NCBI GenBank assembly: GCA_023213315.1
Contig: JAKCPI010002066.1
Span: 1 to 64,000, forward strand
Reading direction: 5' to 3'
Length of the DNA: 64,000 bases
DNA from: Euborellia annulipes
Lineage: Eukaryota > Arthropoda > Insecta > Dermaptera > Anisolabididae
In this document: piece by piece, positions 11,090 through 20,545 of the stretch
How the letters are laid out: each line of letters begins with the position of its first letter
How positions within the stretch are numbered: position 1 is the first letter of the stretch
Position numbers and translations under genes: made by a program
Notes under the pieces: model-generated
What the model was told of the DNA's origin: nothing
Databases searched by the model: none
Seen by the model: the letters and a program-made list of their open reading frames with translations, nothing else

Positions 11090-12310
11090 TATAATTTGCC
11101 TGGATTCTAATTCAGGCGGTGCTTCTATCTAGCGGCAAACTTTTAAACTCTATCTCTCTTATCAAGGAAGGATCGCTAATGCAGAGAGTGGCAGTCAAAT
11201 TTTTTTCTTTAAATATTTCATTAGTAACCCTTTCTTGATAAAACTCAACAGTCACAACTACAATACTATATCTCTATTTATATTATTACGAAAAAGACAT
11301 TTAAAAATAATAATTAATATTAGCACTGATTGAAATGGTATTTATATTATAAATATAATATAATCAAAGAGATTATCTAATTGATTGAGAATCACATATC
11401 ATCACAACATAAATCACTAAATAAATTAATTAATTTAAATAAGACATATGTTTAATTAGGCGGGACGAACGTGAGAACTGTTTAAGAAACGATTGGCGTC
11501 TGCCCACCTTCCCTTCCCTCTGCCCGCCCATTCATTCTGATTGTCGACGACTAAAAAGTGAGAACTGTTTAAGAAACTATTGGCGCTTGCTCACCTTCCC
11601 ACCCCCTCCACCCACCCTTTCATTCTGATTGTCGACGAGTAAAAATAGAAAAACGACAAGTGAAAGAATTCTTAATTTTCAAGTTTTTTAATTGAATTAA
11701 ATAAAATTAAAAATATTATAAGCTTAGTTATATAAGAACGATGAAACAAAATAAATTTGTTTCGATATTTGTGGGTTTAATCAAAACATTAGTTAGTGTA
11801 CAGTTAATTTATATAAAAATTTTGTTGACCAATGTAATAAGAACATAGGAAAATTATTACTCTGAAAAGAATGATATTAATATAAATGTATTTAAGTAAG
11901 CAGATCGGATCGCCTGCAGGAAGAATTTAATAAAAAATCATCTGAAATCTTTTTATAAAAATCTTTCATTATCTATAAACATTTCCTTTAAAAAAAAAAA
12001 ATAATAATAATAATAAACAGAAAATAAAAAAAAAATTCCCAGTAAAGACACTCACACATGGATCAAATCTCCTTTTTAATAAACGCCCATAAAATAATTT
12101 CTAATAGAACACTTGATTAAATTAATTTATAATTTTCTAGTCAATTTTGTTTTATTAATAATAATCATCGGCTATGTTATAATTTTGGCTTGACTTGAAG
12201 GGAGTTGCATAATTAATTAAATAAATTTCAATATACCTGATTCAAAGGTGATAGCAGGTGCTTCACGATATAAAATTTAATACTTGAAGACAGATCACAA
12301 TGAAAATTAA
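11090..12310. other. AT-rich stretch around an 88-bp tandem duplication
   Basis: Apart from the duplication at 11471-11646 I see no termini, tRNA boxes or exon-like frames. The 3' half (about 11990-12190) is very A/T-rich with an (AAT)n run at 12000-12015. Confidence 0.4.
11471..11646. repeat. 88-bp direct tandem duplication
   Basis: Unit 1 (11471-11558) and unit 2 (11559-11646) both read gtgagaactgtttaagaaac, then attggcg, a C-rich cccaccttccc region, cattctgattgtcgacga and taaaaa. They differ at scattered positions, so the duplication is not recent. A reverse match to the gattgtcg segment occurs near 31420. Confidence 0.8.
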
Positions 12311-12312
12311 AC

Positions 12313-12378
12313 TCGGGGCTTGGCGTAGAGGTTAGCGTGCTAACCTCATATACCAAACGTCGCGGGTTCGGACCCCAG
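12313..12378 (+). mobile_element. tRNA-SINE family A, 5' half (split copy)
   Basis: tRNA-like head: ggggcttggcgtagaggtta supplies box A and gcgggttcggacccc supplies box B. It stops within the phrase ccaggcagtccgatg because a hAT composite begins at 12379. The rest of this SINE resumes at 16611. Complete reference copy: 56146-56417. Confidence 0.85.
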
Positions 12379-12768
12379 CAGTGGCGTAGCGAGAGGGAGG
12401 CAAGGGGGGTCATCATGCCCCGGGCGCTACTCACAAAGGGGCGCCAAACAAATTCGCAAAACAAAAAATAATTTTGATGTCCGGGAAAAAAATTTAAAAA
12501 AATTTGCGCGTGACGGAAAAATTTGGTTCCGCAAAAAAAATAAAATTTTTCCGCAGGAAGGGGAAAAAATTCAGCAAAACGTAGCCTCCCTAAAAAAAGG
12601 TAAAATGATTTTAACAGCAGGGCAAAAGATTTTCCGCAGGCAAGAAAATTTTTGAGTTCGGGCCCCCCAAAAATAATTTCTATATACGCCCCTGTATAAT
12701 GTTATGGTTTTCGAATGCGGGGGGGGGGTATTGTGCCCCGGGCCCGAGTTAAGCTCACTACGCCACTG
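12379..12768 (+). mobile_element. hAT MITE Q, left copy
   Basis: Starts CAGTGGCGTAGCGAGAGG and ends ttaagctcactacgccactg. It shares with the right copy (16330-16610) the segments gtcatcatgccccgg, gctactcacaaaggggcgcc and tatggttttcgaatg. The middle (about 12452-12692) is unlike the right copy and probably holds a further small insertion rich in ttccgca motifs. Confidence 0.8.
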
Positions 12769-12790
12769 ATTAAGAATCTACTTTTGTTAT

Positions 12791-12997
12791 CATTAGTAAA
12801 ATAATTAGATTTTCTGTATAACTTCCAGTTAATTGAGATTGTCACAGATGTAACAACCTTTGTAATCTTAGCTGAATTGTACCTGAAGAAGGTCACAGAA
12901 TGACTGGCCGAAACGTTGTAATTTTTACAAATAAACCACAGTTAAACCGAAAATCTAATTCTTTTATATAACAACTGTGAAAGTCTAAACTCCAAAA
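12791..12997 (+). mobile_element. Short retroelement with hammerhead-like core
   Basis: A 207-bp insertion with an exact 13-bp duplication ctacttttgttat (12778-12790 and 12998-13010). The other palindrome arm near 16110-16125 preserves the empty site. Inside, cctgaagaaggtcacagaat is followed by gactggccgaaacgttg. This is a CUGANGA core, a GGCCAC-type stem and a GAAA, the layout of a hammerhead ribozyme with one extra base before the stem and one decayed pair. Related copies: 25232-25446 and 35880-35960. Penelope-like elements and retrozymes carry hammerheads, but no coding part is present to assign this one. Confidence 0.65.
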
Positions 12998-13904
12998 CTA
13001 CTTTTGTTATTTTTGTATCTCAATTATTTTTCGAGTTATACTCAAAAATCGATACAAAATTTGAGAAGGCTTAATAGCATTAAACATAAAAGGTAGAAGA
13101 CATTTAAGATATCGAATAAATTTTGTATTTAATGCAGATAACGAATCAATAAACACCAATTTTATATCTTTTTTAGTTTTTAGCAAATTTACGAAAATTC
13201 AAGCAAACATAGATGTGACTCTCTCTTATTAAATAGAGCAAAGTAGTAATTGACATAAATGTATAAGATTCAGGATTTAGTGCTGATTCTAATGCAGTAT
13301 TCACTCTTTATATATGTTGAATAGTTTTTTTATTATTTTGAAAAGAAAAAAATTCATATGTCAAAATTAATTAAAATCGATTTTTTATTATTTTTAGGAC
13401 ATTCCTTGGCCAAAAATGGATTCTTTTAGTTAGAATATTTTATATTTTAATTTATTCAATCGATATCAAGCCCTAAATGTGTTTATTTAATTATTTATTA
13501 AAAAACAATAAATTAAAAAATATTGGCGGGAGTTGACATTCCAAGTCGTGAGTGTCATCAATAAACCCTCATTTTATGTGGGCGTAGCTAAATAGGAAAA
13601 TTCCTATGGCTTTATAATTAATTCAAGAGACCAGTTTTGCATTTTGCCTCAAATCCTTGAATGAATAAGAGAGATTTAGCGATTTTTTGAAAAGCGATCT
13701 CGTGCGAGACGAAAGGCTTAGACAAGAGTTACGCGAGTCTCCCTGGCTGTTCTCTGGGCGCCGATCGAATTGGAAAAAAAAAATTTGATGCTCTTCCATT
13801 AGTTGAAATAATTGTCAAAAATTGATTGATTTCATCTGTTTATACTCAAATTTTATAAAATTTTATTCTAAAATCTTATAATGGTGCTAAATTAAGGGAT
13901 CTTA

Positions 13905-14249
13905 AAATTTTTACTTTCCCTTACCTCTATATACATGTACTTTTTCAGTTTTTTTCGATTTTCTCAAAATTCGCTCAAACGATTTTGATTAAAATTCAAA
14001 AATCATTTATTTTTTAGATGCTCTTTAAAATGTATATTTTCATTTTGCCCTCAGAATTGTTTGAAGCAGACTTTACTCTTGTACTTCATTGGAAAGATAG
14101 GAGAAATGGTTGCTATGGTAACAAAATATAAATATTTTTCCATACTTATAAATTTTACATCTGGAAAATCGAATGTGCCGTACTGTCGGAAACTAAATAC
14201 ATGTCGACAAAAAAAAAATCTGCTGGGCTTGTCACACCAGATTTTGTAG
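13905..14249 (-). mobile_element. Family-C insertion in the left palindrome arm
   Basis: Read on the minus strand it runs from a damaged 5' hairpin (aaatctggtgtgac-like, at about 14249) through gacatgtatttagtttcc and aaatatttatattttgttac to ctgaaaaagtaca. It then jumps to the 3' end ggtaagggaaagtaa at 13912. The family's (CA)n region is missing. The right palindrome arm at about 15195-15215 lacks this block. Confidence 0.7.
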
Positions 14250-14934
14250 ACATGTTGTGGGTTGTTTATAAACAACGAGCTAGTAAAATAAAATTAACAA
14301 GTCTCAAAAATTGAAAGCTGAATTTTACGTAAAAAGAGGACATAAAATTTCATCCAATTCTGATATGATATGAAATGAAATTTTTTTTTTTTTTAGAGCG
14401 AGTCCTTTGATAAAAATTGGCTCTGCATGGACCATGAGCACATTCGTTGAGCGTGTGTAAACCTTTAGAGCTCTAATTTAACGAAACCATTGGAGCTAGA
14501 AAGCTAGAAATTTTATATACACGTAGGCAAAAATTCAGTGAATATAGATCAATGATCCTTTTTACTCTCATCTAATTGGCTAATCGGATGGTGAGATAAA
14601 ATGAAAAAATAAATGTTTAAATATTAAATTTTAGCTTCATCTAAGTAATCTCTAGGAAATTCTAAACTCATTACAAAAAATCCGATGCAAATTGAAGAAG
14701 CGGTTTGCGAGTTAGAGACATTTGAAGATTCAAAGTTTTATTTCTTTTCTATTTTATTTTTTTAGACCTCTTAATTCGAACAAAGGAGGGGCGGAGTCTG
14801 CCTCCCCCTCCCCTCCTCACTGTTTGTTGCTCTTGACCAAGGCGCGCCTTTTCTAAGAAAATAAAATAATAAATTAAAATTATATCTTCGGACAGATTAA
14901 AAAGAATTTTAAAGACTCGTAGAAAAAAAAATTT

Positions 14935-15000
14935 ATTATGATGGTCACACAAATTTCTCTCAACTTTGGCTGTGCTTGTCACACCAGATTTTTTTTGATT
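14935..15000 (+). repeat. Family-C 5' hairpin fragment
   Basis: Contains ggtcacacaaatttctctca, then ctgtgcttgtcacaccagat and a T-run, which matches the inner and distal half of the family-C hairpin. It lies in the loop of the giant palindrome. Confidence 0.55.
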
Positions 15001-16329
15001 TTTTTTAAACAAGGGACTAGCTCTAAAAAAAAAAAAAAAAAAATTCATTTCATATCATATCAGAATTGGATGAAATTTTATGTCCTCTTGTGACAATATT
15101 CTAGTCCTTGTTTTTATCAATTCAGCTTTCAATATTTGAGACTTGTTAATTTTATTTTACCAAATCGTTGTTTATACACTACCCACAACATGTATAAAAA
15201 AAATTTCTAAGATCCCTTAATTTAGCAACATTATAAGATTTTATAGCCATTTTTAGAATAAAATTTTATAAAATTTGAGTATAAACAGATGAAATCAATC
15301 AATTTTGACAATTATTTCAACTAATGGAAGAGCATCAAATTTTTTTTTCCAATTCGATCGGCGCCCAGAGACCAGCCAGGGAGACTCGCGTAACTCTTGT
15401 CTAAGCCTTTCGTCTCGCACGAGATCGCTTTTCAAAAAATCGCTAAATCTCTCTTATTCATTCAAGGATTTGAGGCAAAATGCAAAACTGGTCTCTTGAA
15501 TTAATTATAAAGCCAGAGGAATTTTTCTATTTAGCTACGCCCACATAAAATGAGGGTTTGTTGATGACACTCACGACTTGGAATGTCAACTCCCGCCATA
15601 TTTTTTAATTTATTGTTTTTTAATTAAATAAACACATTTAGGGCTTGATATCGATTGAATAAATTAAAATATAAAATATTCTAACTAAAAGAATCCATTT
15701 TTGGCCAAGGAATGTCCTAAAAATAATAAAAAATCGATTTTAATTAATTTTGACATATGAATTTTTTTCTTTTCAAAATAATAAAAAAACTATTCAACAT
15801 ATATAAAGAGTGAATACTGCATTAGAATCAGCACTAAATCCTGAATCTTATACATTTATGTCAATTACTAGTTTGCTCTATTTAATAAGAGAGAGTCACA
15901 TCTATGTTTGCTTGAATTTTCGTAAATTTGCTAAAAACTAAAAAAGATATAAAATTGGTGTTTATTGATTCGTTATCTGCATTAAATACAGAATTTATAC
16001 GATATCTTAAATATCTTCTACCTTTTATGTTTAATGATATTAAGCCTTCTCAAATTTTGTATCGTTTTTTGAGTATAACTCGAAAAATAATTGAGATACA
16101 AAAATAACAAAAGTAGATTCTTAATCCTCATCAAATCCCCCATATTTTCCCCGTGTCATATGTTTAAGAAATGGTTAAATTAAAAATCTTATATTTTTAG
16201 AATTTGTATCAATTAATCGAAAACTATTAGAGATATTAAAATTTCGTACGCAAATTCTTATTCTACGTGAAAATTTATCCAGAAACGATGTATCACATGT
16301 CTTGTGTTGGTTTAATAGATAGATAGTAG

Positions 16330-16610
16330 CTAGGGGCGTAGCGAGAGGGGAGGAGGGCAAGGGGGTCATCATGCCCCGGACGCTACTCACAAAGGGGCGC
16401 CAAATGGTCCGCAAAACAAAATATTGCTGGATAATTTTTATTTTTATTATAATTGATTTGTGGAAAATATATTTTAAATTTAGTGCCAGTGTAATATAAT
16501 AATTATGTATATTTTACATATAATATTATATGGTTTTCGAATGGGGAAGGGGGAGGGGGCGCTAAAAAGGTATTGTCCCCCGGGCGCGAGTTAAGCTCAC
16601 TACGCCACTG
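16330..16610 (+). mobile_element. hAT MITE Q, right copy
   Basis: Starts ctaggggcgtagcgagagg (first bases decayed relative to CAGTGGCGTAG) and ends ttaagctcactacgccactg. The interior is AT-rich and shorter than the left copy. Its right side carries the GACCCCAG duplication shared with the left copy's left side, not with its own left side. Confidence 0.8.
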
Positions 16611-16800
16611 GACCCCAGGCAGTCCGATGATTTTATCTAAGCCAATTGGATACCAAATGGCTTAAATAAGAATGCCTGGACCCCACATATGTATATTTAT
16701 CAATAACGGATATCGTAAAAAGTCTTATATGGCGTGAGTTGCCGAAAAGACTGTGTGAATGTGTGTGTGAGTGTGAGTGTGAATGAGAAAAAAACTCACT
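16611..16800 (+). mobile_element. tRNA-SINE family A, 3' half (split copy)
   Basis: Resumes at gaccccaggcagtccgatg and continues through the family-A body: gccaattggataccaaatgg, atgcctggaccccac, atggcgtgagttgccgaaaag, then the GT/GA-rich tail gtgtgagtgtgagtgtgaat. It ends in an A-run followed by actc, which may be the SINE's own short duplication (aaactc also precedes the head). Confidence 0.85.
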
Positions 16801-16839
16801 GAACACATTTTATTTTTTAAAGCACTAAATAAAAGATAG

Positions 16840-17090
16840 AAAACGAACCGAACAAGTGAAGAAGTGCGCGCTTCAAAAGGCAGCAATGACATTTATAGGA
16901 GTTTATCGATAGTTGGTCGACTTTTTTGTCAAAAGTGCAGATCGATCGCATTTGATTAAAAAATCGCGTTGATCTGCAGTTGAGTCGTGTGCGCACCTTC
17001 ATTGAACATCAAGTATGCATTAAGCATTTATGTCCATCGACTAAACTATCGCTCGACTAAAAATCGACCGTGTGCGGTCAGGCTAATACT
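16840..17090. other. Possible MITE-like segment
   Basis: Contains inverted, related motifs: atcgatagttggtcgac near 16907 and actaaactatcgctcgact near 17040. It ends ccgtgtgcggtcaggctaat, a phrase that looks like an inward transposon terminus. I could not find a matching left terminus, so this is only a suggestion. Confidence 0.3.
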
Positions 17091-17221
17091 GTATATCGGC
17101 GGGAACTAAATATATGTCGATACAAAAAATCTGGTGTGACAAGCACAGAACACAACTTTCGATTACCGAAGTTAAGAGAAAGTTGTGTACTGTGCGACAG
17201 TCACACCAGATTTTTTCCTGT
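17090..17221 (-). repeat. Family-C 5' hairpin with short body
   Basis: On the minus strand: aaaatctggtgtgactgtcg, a hairpin with the ctttctctta loop, gtcacaccagattttttg, then tatcgacatatatttagttcc and a break. The stem is almost fully paired. It truncates the neighbouring hAT family-L element. Confidence 0.75.
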
Positions 17222-17449
17222 GATTTTTGTTAAAGGTTTATATACTTAATTATTATATGTATATATAATTACATATCTTTACATTTAAATATTATTGTAA
17301 GTAAATGATAATAAAAATGTTAAAATTAACTTATGAAGTAGTTCTTTAATACCTAGTAAAATTTTGTTGTTAAAAAAATATCACTGGTCCACGAATTTTT
17401 TTTACAAATTTTACTGGTCCGCGGGCCAAAAAAGGTCGAGAAACGCTGG
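17222..17449 (-). mobile_element. hAT family L, partial copy
   Basis: Reverse-complement match to 54360-54740. The end gaaacgctgg at 17449 is the family-L terminus CCAGCGTTTC read inward. Where the 54-kb copy contains a SINE, this copy reads straight through (ggtattaaagaactacttc on the minus strand), so it supplies the empty-site sequence. Its other end is cut off by the family-C hairpin. Confidence 0.7.
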
Positions 17450-17814
17450 TTTATTTCAAGCAGTCAACATTTAAAATGCAAGTTTTTTTTTTTATTAATT
17501 TGATGAATATAATAAAAATAGAAAATAATTTTGTTTTTTTTTCTATTATTATTTTTTGCACGATATAATTGTTTCTGAGAATGGGTGACGAATTACATTG
17601 ATTATTTGTCAGGTTTTATTTTTATACGATGGATAGACAGAGAGTTAGTTTTTTTAAGTGACTATCTCTTTGTCACTTGCACTCATAATCTTCTCTCTCC
17701 TTCTATTTGGGTGAATAAATCTCAATGCATTAATCCAATACATTTTATTTAACTCCATTCACCAACTTAGATACAATTTAAAAGAGGTATTTTTTTTTTT
17801 TTAATTTGTTTTGA

Positions 17815-17880
17815 CTTTTTCGGCACTAAGGCCATTTAGACCCCATTCCTATCTATCTCAAACAGGTATATTTATAAAAA
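17815..17880 (-). mobile_element. SINE 3' tail fragment
   Basis: A T-run followed by gactttttcggcactaaggc and catttagaccccattcctat is the reversed common SINE tail (ggcctaagatgccgaaaaag). No tRNA-like head remains. Confidence 0.5.
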
Positions 17881-17885
17881 TTATT

Positions 17886-17967
17886 TGCTATTGGGATCTA
17901 TGGGAGAGGCGTGGCTTCACCTGGTGGCAAAAATGAACTAGCCATTGTAGGATTGAATGGCTGAGCT
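17886..17967 (+). repeat. Duplicated segment, partner at 19238-19306
   Basis: attgggatct, cacctggtggc and tgaactagccattgtaggat occur here and, reversed and diverged, at 19238-19306. Nothing between identifies it. It lies just upstream of the candidate exon at 18021. Confidence 0.5.
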
Positions 17968-18020
17968 GATACGCAAGTACTCGTGTTTTATGAGACAAAA
18001 AGTTTAATTAAAAATAAAAA

Positions 18021-18124
18021 ATGGGTGTGACGGTACAGGAAATTTGTAGGTTTTCTTCTGCCACACTTACTAATAGAAATTTTATTTGTGGAGATAATAT
18101 TATTGATCCTGGTGATGTTTTAAA
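18021..18124 (+). CDS. Candidate first coding exon (weak)
   Basis: An ATG in the favourable context aaaaATGG opens a 35-codon frame with mixed, protein-like composition (MGVTVQEICRFSSATLTNRN at its start, then a Cys-Gly-Asp-Asn and a Pro-Gly-Asp motif). It runs to AAA, immediately followed by GTGAGT at 18125-18130, a strong splice-donor match. The frame meets TGA right after the donor, as expected if splicing removes it. I do not recognise the protein, cannot find a following exon, and the upstream 80 bp is a duplicated segment, so a remnant or chance frame remains possible. Confidence 0.28.
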
Positions 18125-18210
18125 GTGAGTAATAGTAATGACAGTTTCAATGACAGACCAAATTCTTGCTTTCTGTTTACAAACAACAAGTTTACGAGAA
18201 GAATTTCATG

Positions 18211-18483
18211 CAGTGGCGTCATTTGGGGGAGGGGGAGACAGGGGGAGGCATTGCCCCCCCCCAAGGGCTCTGATTTTTATAAAATTTTATATTATTCAAA
18301 ATAAAATGCTCCAAAATACATCTAGGAGTATACAAACTGTACAAAATTAAACAATTAATTAAATTAAATATGTTTTGGCCAAATTTGAGTACCCATTTGT
18401 AAGTAAATTTTAAGAAAAAAAATGTTTGCCCCCCCCAAGAAAAAATTTGCCCCCCCCAAGAAAAAGTTGAAATGACGCCACTG
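18211..18483. mobile_element. hAT MITE R
   Basis: A 273-bp element with termini CAGTGGCGTCATTT and AAATGACGCCACTG, flanked by an exact 8-bp duplication ATTTCATG (18203-18210 and 18484-18491). Just inside are G- and C-rich runs, including a doubled tttgccccccccaagaaaaa unit near the right end. The intact TSD suggests a fairly young insertion. Confidence 0.9.
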
Positions 18484-18499
18484 ATTTCATGAAATAAAT

Positions 18500-19690
18500 G
18501 ATCAAATTTTATAATAATAATAACAATTGGGATGGATGCTCGTATAAGGCTGGATTAGGAAGTACCTGCAAGCACATTTGGGGCTGTACTTTTATTCTGT
18601 AACCGCTATTTATGATATCTGATATGATGTTAGCCAAAAAGTGTTTGAAATATTTTATTGTAATAATAAATACAAGATAATTACATGATAAATTAACTAA
18701 AAAATTAATACCGGTAATTAAATATAAAATTAATAATTTTTTTTTTGTACTTACAAAAATAATTTAGAAAATGTCACGTGTATAGACAAAAATGTCTTTG
18801 GAGTGCACCACATAAATCAGCTTTAAAAAATACGATATGAGACGCCTTTGCTCGAGACAATTGTTTTGGAGAAAAAAAGCAAAAGATAGAGGAAAATTAA
18901 AAGAAAGCTTCAAAATCTGATAGATTGATTCTTCTACAATAAAATTATTTATAATTTTCACTATACTGTCTTTTTTTTGGAAAAGAATGAAATCGAACTG
19001 TTTCATGCTTAGATGCATGACTTTTACACCCATAAACACAAAGTAGATTCACATTGCTTTTATTTTTATAAGGAGAAAATTTCATATTTGAGAATATATT
19101 AGTGTATGTATGTATTATTTATTAATCTAACAATAATGTTTACTCGTGGGTTATAACTTTTTTTTAAATAATACAATTATATCAGATGTTTAAATGTTCT
19201 TGTCCCTTATATCACGTTAAACATATGAAGGTTAATCCTACAATCGCTAGTTCGAATTTAAGCCACCAGGTAGAGTATTGAAATGCTAAAGATCCCAATA
19301 CATATAAACCAAGCCTATTCATTTATATCATTATGAGACTAATTCAACTTGTCGCCGCGAGATCGCAGCATCTCTCAGTTAAAAATTATAGTCACAATAC
19401 TAATATAGTCCGAGTGGATTTATTAAATCTATGTTTTTCTATATACAATAGGTATTCAGTATATAAATTCATTGATATGATGATGTTGAGGTTATATTTT
19501 ATAATTAACTGATTCTGAGACTCTATAATAATAATAAAAAAATATTAAAAAAGTAAAATAATTTATTTTTATTAGGAGGGATTAACAAAAGAAACAAGTA
19601 TTATTAATCCGGGAAGGGGAGGGCCTCCGCCGAGAGCTTAGAAGTGTTGACAAATCTCAATATTGATAATCTAAAAGATAAGGGAAATGA
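18500..19690. other. AT-rich stretch, one duplicated patch
   Basis: Only the segment 19238-19306 is recognisable: it is the inverted, diverged partner of 17886-17967. The minus-strand 91-codon frame at 18764-19039 has no identifiable domain and a hydrophobic AT-driven composition. Confidence 0.4.
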
Positions 19691-19696
19691 GTTTGG

Positions 19697-19826
19697 TCTC
19701 CAGGCAGTCCGTTGATCAATTGAATTTATGTAAATAATTTGGATCCTAAATGGTATAAATACACAATATATACATCTTAATTAATATAAATATCGTTTAA
19801 AGTCTAAATGGCTTAAGATGCCAAAA
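19697..19826 (+). mobile_element. Diverged tRNA-SINE family A tail
   Basis: ggtctccaggcagtccgttg parallels the family-A phrase ccaggcagtccgatg. A decayed body and aaatggcttaagatgcc follow. The head is gone. It directly abuts the long hairpin at 19828. Confidence 0.5.
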
Positions 19827-19827
19827 A

Positions 19828-20259
19828 ACTTATTAATTAATTGTATAAGTTGCCGCCAGGTAGCAGCACAAAACAAATCAATACAAATTTACTTGAATAA
19901 ATAGGACAGATGTGTATATAAGTTTTTTATTTAAACAATTTTTTTTACAATTTAATTAGGAACAGTTATTTTTTGGCTACAGGTACAGATCTATTGGGAT
20001 ATTAAACAAATTCACAATAAATAAAGATTACTTAAAAATGTGGTTAATATATTTAAGTAATCTTTATTTATTGTGAATTTGTTCAATATCCCATAGATCT
20101 GTACCTGTAGCCAAAAAATAATTGTTCCTAATTAAATTGTAAAAAAAATTGTTTAAATAAAAAACTTATATACACCTCTGTTCTATTTATTCAAGAAAAT
20201 TTAAATTGATTTGTTTTGTGCTGCTACCTGGCGGCAACCTATACAATTAATTAATAAGT
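19828..20259. repeat. Long near-perfect hairpin, 208-bp arms
   Basis: Left arm 19828-20036 and right arm 20052-20259 are inverted copies separated by only 15 nt (aatgtggttaatata). They begin acttattaattaattgtata and include gccgccaggtagcagcac and ggctacaggtacagatct. Differences are few (for example agg-acagatgtg versus cacctctgttc). No TSD is obvious at the outer edges. It could be a foldback element or a head-to-head duplication. Transcripts would fold into a long double-stranded RNA. Confidence 0.85.
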
Positions 20260-20439
20260 CTTTAGCCATGTAATATTACACTGAAGTAAAGATGAAAGAT
20301 ATCTTTCAAAGATCCTCTCTAAATTTGAATGATTTTATTTAGACTTGAATACCGTTCTTTTGAAAAAATAGTAACATAAACAATAAATAACTCAAAAAGT
20401 TTCAGGGGCACTGTGTTTGAGATGTTACTTATTTTGCTA

Positions 20440-20545
20440 AGGGTCATGGATTCTCATATTGACTCATGCGACAAAATTTTATTTCAATGAATTGGTTACC
20501 AATCAATTAATAATAAATAGGGACGGAATCTAAAGGGAATGCAAT
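20440..20545 (+). mobile_element. SINE family B fragment
   Basis: Contains catggattctcatattgact, atttcaatgaattggttacc and aatagggacggaatctaaag. This parallels the family-B middle (atttcatttgaattggctac, then ggggtctaaa). Box B is not preserved. Confidence 0.4.

Larger units (their letters stand above)
12769..16131. repeat. Giant imperfect palindrome (family T)
   Basis: The left arm starts attaagaatctacttttg just after the left MITE, and the right arm ends caaaagtagattcttaat. The arms pair over about 1.1 kb: for example 13022-13160 with 15960-16095, 13540-13900 with 15200-15600, and 14255-14390 with 15035-15190. The left arm is longer because it holds two insertions absent from the right arm: 12791-12997 and a family-C piece at about 13905-14249. 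The loop is about 14400-15010. A third, diverged single arm segment lies at 30140-30465, so the arm is a dispersed repeat. Confidence 0.8.
12371..16618. mobile_element. Composite hAT structure splitting a SINE (with TSDs)
   Basis: An exact 8-bp duplication GACCCCAG (12371-12378 and 16611-16618) brackets a 4232-bp block that opens CAGTGGCGTAGCGAG and closes CTCACTACGCCACTG. Removing it and one TSD restores an ordinary family-A SINE. The block begins and ends with two separate complete hAT MITEs of one family (12379-12768 and about 16330-16610). Neither MITE has its own TSD on the inner side (attaagaa versus gatagtag). The outer ends therefore appear to have moved together as one unit. Recombination between two copies is the alternative. 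Confidence 0.75.

Noticed and set aside
12313..12378. Functional tRNA genes (here and at 29.7, 32.4, 47.9, 54.6, 56.2 and 63.8 kb)
   Set aside because: Box A and box B are present, but acceptor stems do not close and each continues into a SINE body with a TSD; they are SINE heads.
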